A DNA stretch of 19,235 nucleotides from an uncultured Oscillospiraceae bacterium (GTDB lineage: Bacteria > Bacillota > Clostridia > Oscillospirales > Ruminococcaceae): contig URGV01000039.1 in assembly GCA_900547455.1 (NCBI GenBank), positions 1 through 19,235 of the forward strand, read 5' to 3'. Below are positions 12,923 to 19,235 of this stretch, one piece after another; within the stretch, counting starts at the first letter, position 1, and each line of letters starts with the position of its first letter. A program made the translations under genes and the position numbers. Below the pieces are notes generated by a model, which ran no database searches, had not been told where the DNA came from, and saw nothing but the letters and a program-made list of their open reading frames with translations.

Positions 12923-15142
12923 TTATGCTTCCTCGGCCTCGCCCAGCAGCAGCTCCTTGAGGTTGGTGTAGCGCACCGTTTTGCGGTCGTTTTCGATCAT
13001 GGCCGCGATGGTGTTTTCCTGCCCGAGGATAATCAGCCGGCTCCTGGCGCGGGTGACGGCGGTGTAGAGCAGGTTGCGGTAGTGCATCTTGCTCTTGTAG
13101 CCGGAGAGGGGCATCACCACCGCCTCAAACTCGCTGCCCTGGCTCTTGTGCACTGTGATGGCGTAGGCAAGCTCCAGCTCGGGGGCCATCTCGAACAGGT
13201 ACTCCGCCACCCGGTCGTCAAAGCGGATGCGCAGCGTCTTGGCGGGGCGGTCGATCGACTCGATAAAGCCGATGTCTCCGTTGTAAACTCCTAGGCCCTC
13301 CTCGCCGTTGTCCCGCTGCCAGAGGATGTCGTAGTTATTTTTGATCTGCATCACCTTGTCCCCCACGCGGAACCTGCGGCCGTTGTTTTCAAACTCATCC
13401 TTTTGGGGGGAGGGGGGATTGAGCACCTCCTGCAGGCTCTGGTTTAAGGTGTTGGCCCCCACCGCGCCGACGCGGGTGGGCACGATGACCTGGATGTCGG
13501 TCATGGGGGAGTAGTTGTAGCTTTTGGGCAGTCGCTTGGCTACCAGGTCCAGGGTGGTGGCCTTGATCTGCTCGGGGCTTTCCCGCTTGAGGAAGAAAAA
13601 GTCGTTGTCGTGGCGGTGCAGCTCCGGCATCCGCCCCTGCACGATGGCGTGGGCGTTGGTGACAATCAGGCTCTGCTGGGCCTGGCGGAAGATTTCGGTC
13701 AGGCGCACCTGCGGCACCTTGTCCGACTCGATGAAGTCTCGCAGCACGTTGCCCGGCCCCACCGAGGGCAGCTGGTCGCTGTCGCCGACCAGAATCAGCC
13801 GGCAGTTCATCTTTAAGGCGCAGATCAGCGAGCGCATCAGCGGGATGTCGACCATTGAGGTCTCGTCTACGATGACCGCCCCGGCGTTGAGCGGATTTTT
13901 CTCGTTGCGCTTAAACTGCAACGAGGTGGGGTTGGCAAAGTCGGTTTCCAGCAGGCGGTGGATGGTCTTGGCCTCCCGGCCGGTGACCTCGGACATCCGC
14001 TTGGCCGCGCGGCCGGTGGGGGCGCACAGCGCCACCTTGCAGCCGGACTGCTCCAGCAGGTCGATGATGGCGTTGATGGTGGTGGTTTTGCCGGTGCCGG
14101 GGCCGCCGGTGAGGATGAAGATTTTGTGCTGCAGCGCCTGCAGGATGGCTTGCTTCTGCAGGCCGGCGTAGCGGATTTGGCCGGACTGCTCCAGCTCGGC
14201 CAGCAGCTGCTCGGGGGAGGATTTTATCTGCAGCGGCTCGTCCGAGCGCAGCATGAAGAGCACCCGCTCGGCGATGTAGCGCTCGTCCTGCCAGTATTCG
14301 GGCAGGTAGCAGTAGGGGCGGCCGTTGACCTGCACCTGCACCAGCTGGCGGCGGCGCAGCAGCGCCTCCAGCTCCTTTTCCACCATGATTTCGCTCTGGC
14401 TCAGCAGCTTTTGGGCGGTGGGCAGCAGCTTGTCCTGCGGCAGGCAGGTGTGGCCGTTTAAGAGGTTGTGGCGCAGGATGAACTGCAGCGCCGCCTCGAT
14501 GCGGTAGGAGCTGTCCGGCGGGACCCCCAGGCGGCGGGCGATGGCTTCGCAGTCGTCGAAGGAAAGCCCGATCTCCTCGCTGCACAGCAGGTAGGGGTTT
14601 TCCTCGATGATCTTCTGCGCCATGGTGCCCCAGCGCTTCCAGATGGCCACGGCGGTGGAGGACTTGATGCCAAACTGGGACAGAAAGAGCATCACCGCGC
14701 GCATGCCGAACATCCGCCCCAGCTCCTCGCGCAGTTTTTCGCACTTGGCCGGGGAGATGCCCTGCACCTCGGTCAGGCGCTGCGGCTCGTTTTCCAGCAC
14801 CTTTAAGGTGTCGTCGCCGAACTGTGCCACCATTCGGGAGGCCAGCACCGGGCCGATGCCCTTGATGGCGCCGGAGGCCAGATACCGCAGGATGGCCGAG
14901 GCGGTGGCCGGCAGCTGCTGTTCGGCAGCCACCGCCTTAAACTGGGTGCCGTAGCTGGGGTGGGTGCGGAACGAACCGTGCAGGGTCAGCACCTCGCCCT
15001 CGCCCACCGAGGACAGCTCCCCGACGACGGTGAGCGGCTCGCCGTCGTGGTCCAGCTCCAGCACGGTGAAGCCGGTTTCCTCGTTTTTATAGATGATGGT
15101 CTCCACCGTGCCGGAGATCTGAATCAAATTTTCTTTCTGCAT
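12923..15142 (-). CDS. recD2: RecD2-type ATP-dependent DNA helicase (SF1B)
   Basis: RecD2 is a 5'-3' helicase of RecBC-independent bacteria, involved in replication fork and mismatch or damage repair. The 739-residue product is complete. The N-terminal part (1-90) is an OB-like domain, followed by helix-hairpin-helix regions (IKGIGPVLASRM, VQGISPAKCEKL). The motor starts at about 320: Walker A GGPGTGKT (346-353), motif Ia PTGRAAKRM, Walker B VDETSMVD (Asp426-Glu427), LVGDSDQLPSVGPG, LTEIFRQ, and C-terminal motifs AITVHKSQGSEF and LLYTAVTRAR. Start ATG 15142 has AAGGG 8 bases upstream. It follows the small membrane gene by 43 bases and may share its transcript. Confidence 0.96.
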   Translation of the reverse strand: MQKENLIQISGTVETIIYKNEETGFTVLELDHDGEPLTVVGELSSVGEGEVLTLHGSFRTHPSYGTQFKAVAAEQQLPATASAILRYLASGAIKGIGPVLASRMVAQFGDDTLKVLENEPQRLTEVQGISPAKCEKLREELGRMFGMRAVMLFLSQFGIKSSTAVAIWKRWGTMAQKIIEENPYLLCSEEIGLSFDDCEAIARRLGVPPDSSYRIEAALQFILRHNLLNGHTCLPQDKLLPTAQKLLSQSEIMVEKELEALLRRRQLVQVQVNGRPYCYLPEYWQDERYIAERVLFMLRSDEPLQIKSSPEQLLAELEQSGQIRYAGLQKQAILQALQHKIFILTGGPGTGKTTTINAIIDLLEQSGCKVALCAPTGRAAKRMSEVTGREAKTIHRLLETDFANPTSLQFKRNEKNPLNAGAVIVDETSMVDIPLMRSLICALKMNCRLILVGDSDQLPSVGPGNVLRDFIESDKVPQVRLTEIFRQAQQSLIVTNAHAIVQGRMPELHRHDNDFFFLKRESPEQIKATTLDLVAKRLPKSYNYSPMTDIQVIVPTRVGAVGANTLNQSLQEVLNPPSPQKDEFENNGRRFRVGDKVMQIKNNYDILWQRDNGEEGLGVYNGDIGFIESIDRPAKTLRIRFDDRVAEYLFEMAPELELAYAITVHKSQGSEFEAVVMPLSGYKSKMHYRNLLYTAVTRARSRLIILGQENTIAAMIENDRKTVRYTNLKELLLGEAEEA

Positions 15143-15185
15143 CGCTCATACCCTTTTTCGATCGGTTATCCATTTGGTCTACCTC

Positions 15186-15533
15186 TTAGTATACCGTATC
15201 TTGCACGCCTTTGCAAATTTCCTGGAATTCTTTTTGGGTGCAGAAGGTCACCCGCTTTTTGTCCTGGCACCAGCGGCGGCAGTCGTCGGCGCTCTGGGGG
15301 CTGAGGCCGCAGTCGATGACAAAGGCCAGCTGGCTTTCGGGGCTCCACAGCGCGACCTCCTGGAAATAGCCGAGCAGCTGGTCGATGTTTTCAATCTGGC
15401 CGGAGAGCGGCATCACCGAAAAGCTGACCGGGCGGCGCGGCGGGCGGTGCATCCAGATGGACAAAAATTCGCCCAGCTGCACGACGCCCAGAATCCCCAG
15501 CAGCATGATGCTCCACTGAAAAAATACCTCCAT
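15186..15533 (-). CDS. Small unrecognised protein with one N-terminal membrane segment
   Basis: This is a 115-residue protein. Residues about 6-25 (QWSIMLLGILGVVQLGEFLS) are hydrophobic enough to span the membrane once. The rest is soluble and holds four Cys (two in DDCRRWC, one in CTQKEF, one in EICKG), with a further Cys at DCGLS. I recognise no domain. The likely start is ATG 15533 with AAGGGG about 10 bases upstream. It precedes recD2 on the same strand with a 43-base gap. It may be a lineage-specific protein encoded with recD2; evidence for expression is its ribosome site and intact frame. Confidence 0.6.
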   Translation of the reverse strand: MEVFFQWSIMLLGILGVVQLGEFLSIWMHRPPRRPVSFSVMPLSGQIENIDQLLGYFQEVALWSPESQLAFVIDCGLSPQSADDCRRWCQDKKRVTFCTQKEFQEICKGVQDTVY

Positions 15534-15589
15534 CTTTTTCTTTCCCCTTTCTGTAGAGAATATTTTGTGTTTCCCTTTATTCTATGTCG

Positions 15590-15624
15590 GAGAGGCGGTA
15601 TTTGCTTTTCAAAATCCGCCTCTC
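15590..15624. repeat. 35-base palindrome in the divergent intergenic region
   Basis: GAGAGGCGG (15590-15598) and CCGCCTCTC (15616-15624) form a perfect 9-bp stem around 17 bases that can pair further (TATTTG with CAAAAT). No T-run follows on either strand, so it does not look like a terminator. It lies between divergent genes starting at 15533 (-) and 15719 (+) and could be an operator or a leader structure. Confidence 0.6.
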
Positions 15625-15718
15625 ATAAAGTTTCGCTTCCTGAACAGGTCGTTTTAAACGCTGCAGCTGAAGCAAACAAGGCCCTTCTCCCGTTTTGATA
15701 AAAAAGGGGGAGAGAAGA

Positions 15719-15880
15719 ATGGATGAACAAAAAAGAGGTGCGCCCTCTGTAAGGGCGGTGCCAAACGCGAATCCGCTGCCGGCCGGCGGGGCCTTCGGGG
15801 TGGAAAGCTCGCTGGCTGCGGTGGCGGGATATCTGCCGGTCATCATTTTGTCACTTGTCAATCTTAAAAGAAAATGCTAG
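15719..15880 (+). CDS. Possible 53-residue single-span membrane peptide
   Basis: A 53-residue frame with a polar N-terminus (MDEQKRGAPSVRAV) and a hydrophobic C-terminal segment (LAAVAGYLPVIILSLV, about 31-47) ending in NLKRKC. This would be a tail-anchored peptide with its basic end inside. The ATG at 15719 has GGGGGAG (15706-15712) about 6 bases before it. The upstream CTCCCGTTTT can pair with this ribosome site, which could limit translation. It ends 51 bases before the next gene and the promoter of that gene overlaps its end. No homologue is recognised; the case for a real gene rests on the ribosome site and the membrane segment. Confidence 0.45.
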   Translation: MDEQKRGAPSVRAVPNANPLPAGGAFGVESSLAAVAGYLPVIILSLVNLKRKC

Positions 15881-15883
15881 AAT
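15855..15883 (+). promoter_or_regulatory. extended -10 sigma-A promoter of the secreted protein gene
   Basis: TTGTCA (15855-15860) and TAGAAT (15878-15883) are spaced 17 bases apart, and TGC precedes the -10, an extended -10 element. A second TTGTCA lies 7 bases upstream. The predicted start is near 15890. Confidence 0.7.
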
Positions 15884-15931
15884 ATACTTAACGGGAACCC
15901 CACATTACATCCAAAAAGGGAGAGGTGTTGT

Positions 15932-16888
15932 ATGATGAAAAAAAGGACGCTGACAACCGCTGCTGTTGCCGTTGCATTGACCATGACCCTGTCGGGACTT
16001 CCTCTGACCGCTTCGGCGGCGCTGGGCGGCCTGCCGGAGGTGAGCACCATCCGCCAGACCGGGGCCGACAGCGACTATGACAGCGAGAAGGCAATTCTTT
16101 CTGCGGACAGGCTTTGGGTCACCGCAAAGGGACTGAAACAGGAGGAGACCTCCCGCGCCAGCTATGAGCGGCTGGACTGGAGCTTCCAAAAGCTCAGCGG
16201 GGTGGATACGCTGTTTGACTTTACCCTCATAAAGGCCGAGCAGCACACCTTCACCATCGACGCGAAAATTTCCGGCGAGGCAAAGCTTGTCCTGACCCAG
16301 GACAACAAGACCGCCACTACCCTCTGGGAGGACGGCGACGTGCAAAAGACCACCAAGACCCTGACCCTGCAGCCGGGCCGCTGGCGGGTGCGCTTTGTCT
16401 GCACCGATGCAGGCGGCAATTTGAGCGTGACGGTCGACGAGCCAAAGAGCCTGTTCACCCACACCCGCGAGCGGGCGCAGAAGGCCTACGACACCATCAT
16501 GGAGCCGGCACAGAAGGCGTATGAGCAGGCGGTGGAGAAGGCCTATGACCGGTACGACAACACGATGGTGCAGGCGGGCGAACTGTATGTCGACGCCGGG
16601 GACGAGGCCTACGACCGCTATGATAAGCAGATGGAGCAGGCGGGCGAGTTTGAGCGCGCAAGCTATCTGGACGCCGAGGACGGCAAGGAGCAGGACAGGG
16701 AGTATAACCGCCGCTACTCCAGGATTGAGCGGGAGTATGACGATGCGATGGAGAGCGCGCAGGACGATTACGACGAGCTCAAAGACCTGGCGGACGGCTA
16801 CCTGCAGGACCGCCTGAACAAGGCCAAGGAGGAGCTGGAGCAGGCACAGGCCAAAGCGGAACAGGCCTGGGACGAAATTGTTGGTTAA
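15932..16888 (+). CDS. Secreted protein with beta-rich domain and coiled-coil repeats
   Basis: A 318-residue protein with a Sec signal peptide (basic MMKKR, hydrophobic core, cut probably after Ala-Ser-Ala at 27-29). Residues about 45-170 look beta-strand-rich and end in LQPGRWRVRFVCTDAGGNLSVTVDE, reminiscent of carbohydrate- or pre-peptidase-type beta sandwiches, but I cannot assign one. From about 175 the protein is a charged helical coiled coil with degenerate tandem repeats around KAYDRYDNTMVQAGEL and EAYDRYDKQMEQAGEF. It is rich in Asp, Glu and Tyr. The start has an AGGGAGAGGTG site and a strong promoter. It precedes a membrane-anchored gene by 42 bases. The role is unknown; the form suggests a surface or spacer protein. 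Confidence 0.85.
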   Translation: MMKKRTLTTAAVAVALTMTLSGLPLTASAALGGLPEVSTIRQTGADSDYDSEKAILSADRLWVTAKGLKQEETSRASYERLDWSFQKLSGVDTLFDFTLIKAEQHTFTIDAKISGEAKLVLTQDNKTATTLWEDGDVQKTTKTLTLQPGRWRVRFVCTDAGGNLSVTVDEPKSLFTHTRERAQKAYDTIMEPAQKAYEQAVEKAYDRYDNTMVQAGELYVDAGDEAYDRYDKQMEQAGEFERASYLDAEDGKEQDREYNRRYSRIEREYDDAMESAQDDYDELKDLADGYLQDRLNKAKEELEQAQAKAEQAWDEIVG

Positions 16889-16930
16889 TTATTTTTAAGA
16901 TAAGGCTTTGTTTGCAAAGGGGGGACTGCC

Positions 16931-17707
16931 ATGATCCGACAATGGATGCAGAGCGAAAAAATGGGGATGGCGCTCGCTGCGCTTTTCCTGTTCAGCGTTT
17001 TTCTCCTCAGCGGTTGGGGAGCGGCAGCCTGCTTTGCCGTGGTGGCCGCGGCGGGATGGTACTGGTATCGGCATCGCGCGTTTTCCGCCCGGAGAAAGGT
17101 CCTTCTGGCGCTGTTTTTGCTCGCAGCGGTTGCGTTGGCGGTGATTTTGGTGATACAGATGGCGCCAACCCGCTATTTTGACGAGGTGTGCGGCAACCTG
17201 TTCCAAAATCCACAGCAATACCGGGCAATCGACAGCGAGGGAAAGGATGTTACCGAGGACTTTGTAGCGCGGTATCATGAAGATTATGAAGCGGGCAGAG
17301 AAAAAGTTTTGCGCGAGGCTTTTCTGGAAGAACTTTCCGCAGTCGCATGGCTTGAGCAGACACAGAACCGTGAGCAGGGAAAAATCTATTCCGTTTATCA
17401 GTTCCATGTCTATCAAATGGACTGTGTGCGAGCTCCGGAAACGCGGTGGATGGAACAGATGTATACGGTAAAGGGCACGGTTGAGCAGGATGAGCAGACA
17501 GGGCAGGTGCTGGATTATAGCGACCCGACCCTGGACCTGGGAGAATTTTATGGACAGGGCGGGCTGAAAGGACAGGTGATCAGTGTTTCTGTTAGTGCGG
17601 AACCATCGGCAGAGGATGGGAGACTCCGGGTTCGGAGCAGTGTCACCGTCAAGGCTGGCCGTTATGGATTGCCGGCGTTGGGCGACGCCGTGATCGTTGA
17701 AATCTAG
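16931..17707 (+). CDS. Unrecognised membrane-anchored protein
   Basis: A 258-residue protein. Residues about 12-48 and 58-79 are hydrophobic and would form two or three membrane spans, separated by a basic stretch (RHRAFSARRK). The rest (80-258) is polar, probably outside the cell, with helical and then beta-like parts, and I recognise no domain. The ATG at 16931 follows AAGGGGGG. A short CTTTG/CAAAG stem just before could mask this site. It lies 42 bases after the secreted coiled-coil gene with no terminator between, so the two are probably cotranscribed. Base composition of the second half (17200-17700) looks less GC-rich than its neighbours, which may suggest a different origin. Confidence 0.75.
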   Translation: MIRQWMQSEKMGMALAALFLFSVFLLSGWGAAACFAVVAAAGWYWYRHRAFSARRKVLLALFLLAAVALAVILVIQMAPTRYFDEVCGNLFQNPQQYRAIDSEGKDVTEDFVARYHEDYEAGREKVLREAFLEELSAVAWLEQTQNREQGKIYSVYQFHVYQMDCVRAPETRWMEQMYTVKGTVEQDEQTGQVLDYSDPTLDLGEFYGQGGLKGQVISVSVSAEPSAEDGRLRVRSSVTVKAGRYGLPALGDAVIVEI

Positions 17708-17750
17708 CAGAGCATCGTGGACAAAACAAAGAGAACAACTGGAAACGACA

Positions 17751-17825
17751 ACAGTCGAGAAGATTTGCCATCCCCGGAATAATGGGCAGCAGACCTTCTC
17801 GGCTGTTTCACTTTTTCCTTTTTAT
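17751..17825 (+). terminator. terminator-like structure between convergent genes
   Basis: ACAGTCGAGAAG (17751-17762) and CTTCTCGGCTGT (17795-17806) form a 12-bp stem with one G-T pair, enclosing a smaller GCCAT/ATGGGC stem. T-rich DNA (TTTCACTTTTTCCTTTTT) follows. The large loop is unusual for an intrinsic terminator. Confidence 0.55.
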
Positions 17826-17857
17826 GCCTGGAAAGAGGAAAACAGTGCGCTTTTGCC

Positions 17858-19003
17858 TCATCCCCCCGCCGCGACCATCGGCACCTCGCAGAGCGTCTGT
17901 CCATCCAGCGTGTAGACCGCCCTGGCGTAGACCTGCTGCGGGGAGGAGGGCGCATAGACAAACGGCTCGCAGAGCAGGTCGCGCTGAAGCCGGGCAGATT
18001 CCCCCTTTTTAAGCGGCACACGGGCCTGCCAGGCGGGGGAGAGCATCAGCTCCTGCTCGATGCCGTTTTGCTGCAGCCCTCCGCCGACCAGGGTGACACT
18101 GGCGGGCGACTGCGGCAGCGGCTGCATCGAGTAGTCTTGAAAGCACTGGTCGTACAGCGAGGCGTGCAGGTTCCAGTCGTCCTGCGCGTCGAGGGTGACG
18201 CAGATGAGGGTCATGCCGTTCCGCTCGGCGGCGGAAACCAGACATCGGCCCGCGTCGTCGGTGAAGCCGGTCTTGACGCCGATGCAGTCGGGGTAGAGCT
18301 CGAGCAGGCGGTTGTAGTTTTGCAGCCACCGCTCATAGGGCGGGTTGCCGAACTTGACCTTCATGCTGGACTGGGAGCAGATGAAGGCGAAGTCCTCATT
18401 CTGCAGGGCCACGCGGGTGAGCTTGGCAAGGTCAAAGGCGGTGGAATAGTGCCCCTCCGCGTCCAGCCCGCAGGCGGTGACATAGTGGGTGTTGTGCAGG
18501 CCGAGCTCCTGAGCGCGCTGGTTCATCGCCTGCACAAAGCCCTCGATGCTGCCGTACAGGCGCACCCCTGCGGCGTTGGCGGCGTCGTTGCCGGAGGGCA
18601 GCAGCATCCCGCAGGCCAGAGCGTACAGCGAGACCGAGTCCCCCTCCTGCAGCCCCATCGACGAGCCCTCCACCTGAATGGCGTCGGGGTCGACGGTGAA
18701 GGATTCGTCGAGATTCGGCTGCTCGAGCACCATCATCGCGCCGATGATCTTGGTGGTGCTGGCCATCGCCAGCCGCTCGTGGATGTTCTGTCCGCACAGC
18801 ACCCGCCCGGTGGTGGCCTCCATCACGATGTAGGCGTCGGCGGCGCACTCCTCCTGCTGGTAGAGGGGATATTCCTCCAGCGAGAGGGGCGAGAGGGAAA
18901 GCGGGGTGGTGTTCTCCTTGGCAGCGGCGTTTAGACAGAGCCCCATCGAGAGGATGAGCGCGCAGACGCCGCGGAGCAGCCCGCGGGGAAAAGCTTTGAT
19001 CAA
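17858..19003 (-). CDS. D-alanyl-D-alanine carboxypeptidase (DacF/PBP5 type)
   Basis: This secreted low-molecular-weight penicillin-binding protein removes the terminal D-alanine from peptidoglycan side chains. The 381-residue product has a signal peptide (residues about 1-28) and the S11 peptidase motifs Ser82-Thr-Thr-Lys85, Ser137-Gly-Asn139 and Lys244-Thr-Gly246. A C-terminal beta domain follows (about 290-381), but no amphipathic membrane anchor helix is evident at the very end. The start is a TTG at 19003 with a perfect AGGAGG 8 bases before it; later ATGs would destroy the signal peptide. In B. subtilis dacF is a forespore gene in the spoIIA operon; here it stands alone, so which paralogue it is remains open. 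Confidence 0.93.
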   Translation of the reverse strand: MIKAFPRGLLRGVCALILSMGLCLNAAAKENTTPLSLSPLSLEEYPLYQQEECAADAYIVMEATTGRVLCGQNIHERLAMASTTKIIGAMMVLEQPNLDESFTVDPDAIQVEGSSMGLQEGDSVSLYALACGMLLPSGNDAANAAGVRLYGSIEGFVQAMNQRAQELGLHNTHYVTACGLDAEGHYSTAFDLAKLTRVALQNEDFAFICSQSSMKVKFGNPPYERWLQNYNRLLELYPDCIGVKTGFTDDAGRCLVSAAERNGMTLICVTLDAQDDWNLHASLYDQCFQDYSMQPLPQSPASVTLVGGGLQQNGIEQELMLSPAWQARVPLKKGESARLQRDLLCEPFVYAPSSPQQVYARAVYTLDGQTLCEVPMVAAGG

Positions 19004-19113
19004 GGCGGCGGCCTCCTTTGCTGACAGCGTTATACGCTACAGCCTATGAGGGAGGGGGGATTTTTATCCCACTTCCGTGGGCGGGGAGAGCGGCAGCGTA
19101 TCCCCGCAGGTCC

Positions 19114-19192
19114 GGGGGCGCTCCGCCCCTCCACCCCGGGGCTTTTGCGGGGCTAGTAGCCCCTGCTGGCAGCTCCTGCGCCCACCAGTGGG
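19114..19192. repeat. GC-rich hairpin-forming intergenic repeat, right edge
   Basis: Bases 19116-19140 are a perfect inverted copy of 21-45, and 19172-19188 match 48-64 inverted with one mismatch. Local stems are GGGGCTA/TAGCCCC (19149-19163) and CCCAC/GTGGG (19181-19192). Further GC-rich DNA continues to the window end without a gene. Confidence 0.7.
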
Positions 19193-19235
19193 CCTACCCG
19201 GCCCACACCCGGGGTTCCTTTCGTTTCACGACGAA

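Noticed and set aside
19004..19075. Promoter for the carboxypeptidase gene (TATAAC on the minus strand near 19030)
   Set aside because: No acceptable -35 or sporulation-sigma -35 was found at the right distance, so I do not report a promoter.
1..19235. CRISPR array, tRNA, rRNA, insertion sequence or prophage
   Set aside because: No regularly spaced repeats, cloverleaf-like tRNA, rRNA-like sequence, transposase or integrase was recognised by reading; a dedicated tRNA or repeat search was not possible here.

Overview
The window looks like part of the chromosome of a GC-rich, endospore-forming member of the Clostridia (Bacillota), most likely of the Oscillospiraceae/Ruminococcaceae type. The evidence is a SpoIID cell-wall hydrolase, a SpoVB/YabM-type flippase, a sporulation-type D,D-carboxypeptidase, an S-box (SAM-I) riboswitch in front of metK, and the yabM-mazG-hup-rqcP gene order known from Firmicutes. 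Strong AGGAGG-type ribosome sites and GTG/TTG starts are common. No rRNA, tRNA, CRISPR array, transposase, integrase or phage gene was recognised. Most of the window is core housekeeping DNA, so novelty here is more likely in regulatory sites and in a few unrecognised small or secreted proteins.

Layout. 1-235: GC-rich hairpin-forming repeat DNA, then a possible sigma-E promoter. 236-1794 (+): spoIID and an ArsR/SmtB-type metal sensor with its own promoter, a putative operator and a strong terminator. 2031-5309 (+): SpoVB-like flippase, MazG, HU and RqcP. 5310-5720 (no gene, 411 bases): a perfect Spo0A-box palindrome, a sigma-A promoter, a SAM-I riboswitch and its terminator. 5721-9488 (+): metK, an orphan lipoprotein and a cytosolic class C beta-lactamase-fold hydrolase, the last two each with a clear promoter. 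9574-15533 (-): read in transcription order, a small membrane protein, recD2, then mreB, a TrmN6-type tRNA methyltransferase, rsmI and a GNAT acetyltransferase; mreB has its own promoter. 15719-17707 (+): a 53-residue membrane peptide, a secreted coiled-coil protein and a membrane-anchored protein, none recognised. 17858-19003 (-): D-Ala-D-Ala carboxypeptidase with a TTG start. 19080-19235: GC-rich repeat DNA sharing a 25-bp perfect inverted copy with the left edge.

How the genes fit together. Several products act on the envelope: SpoIID (peptidoglycan hydrolysis during engulfment), the flippase (lipid-linked precursor transport), MreB (cell-wall elongation scaffold) and the carboxypeptidase (peptide trimming). 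A second group serves translation and genome upkeep: RqcP, RsmI, the TrmN6-like enzyme, HU, RecD2 and MazG. MetK supplies the S-adenosylmethionine used by the two methyltransferases and is itself controlled by SAM through the riboswitch. Sequences matching the Spo0A box occur near the metK, lipoprotein and mreB promoters, which would tie these transcription units to the sporulation switch; this is the observation I consider most worth testing.
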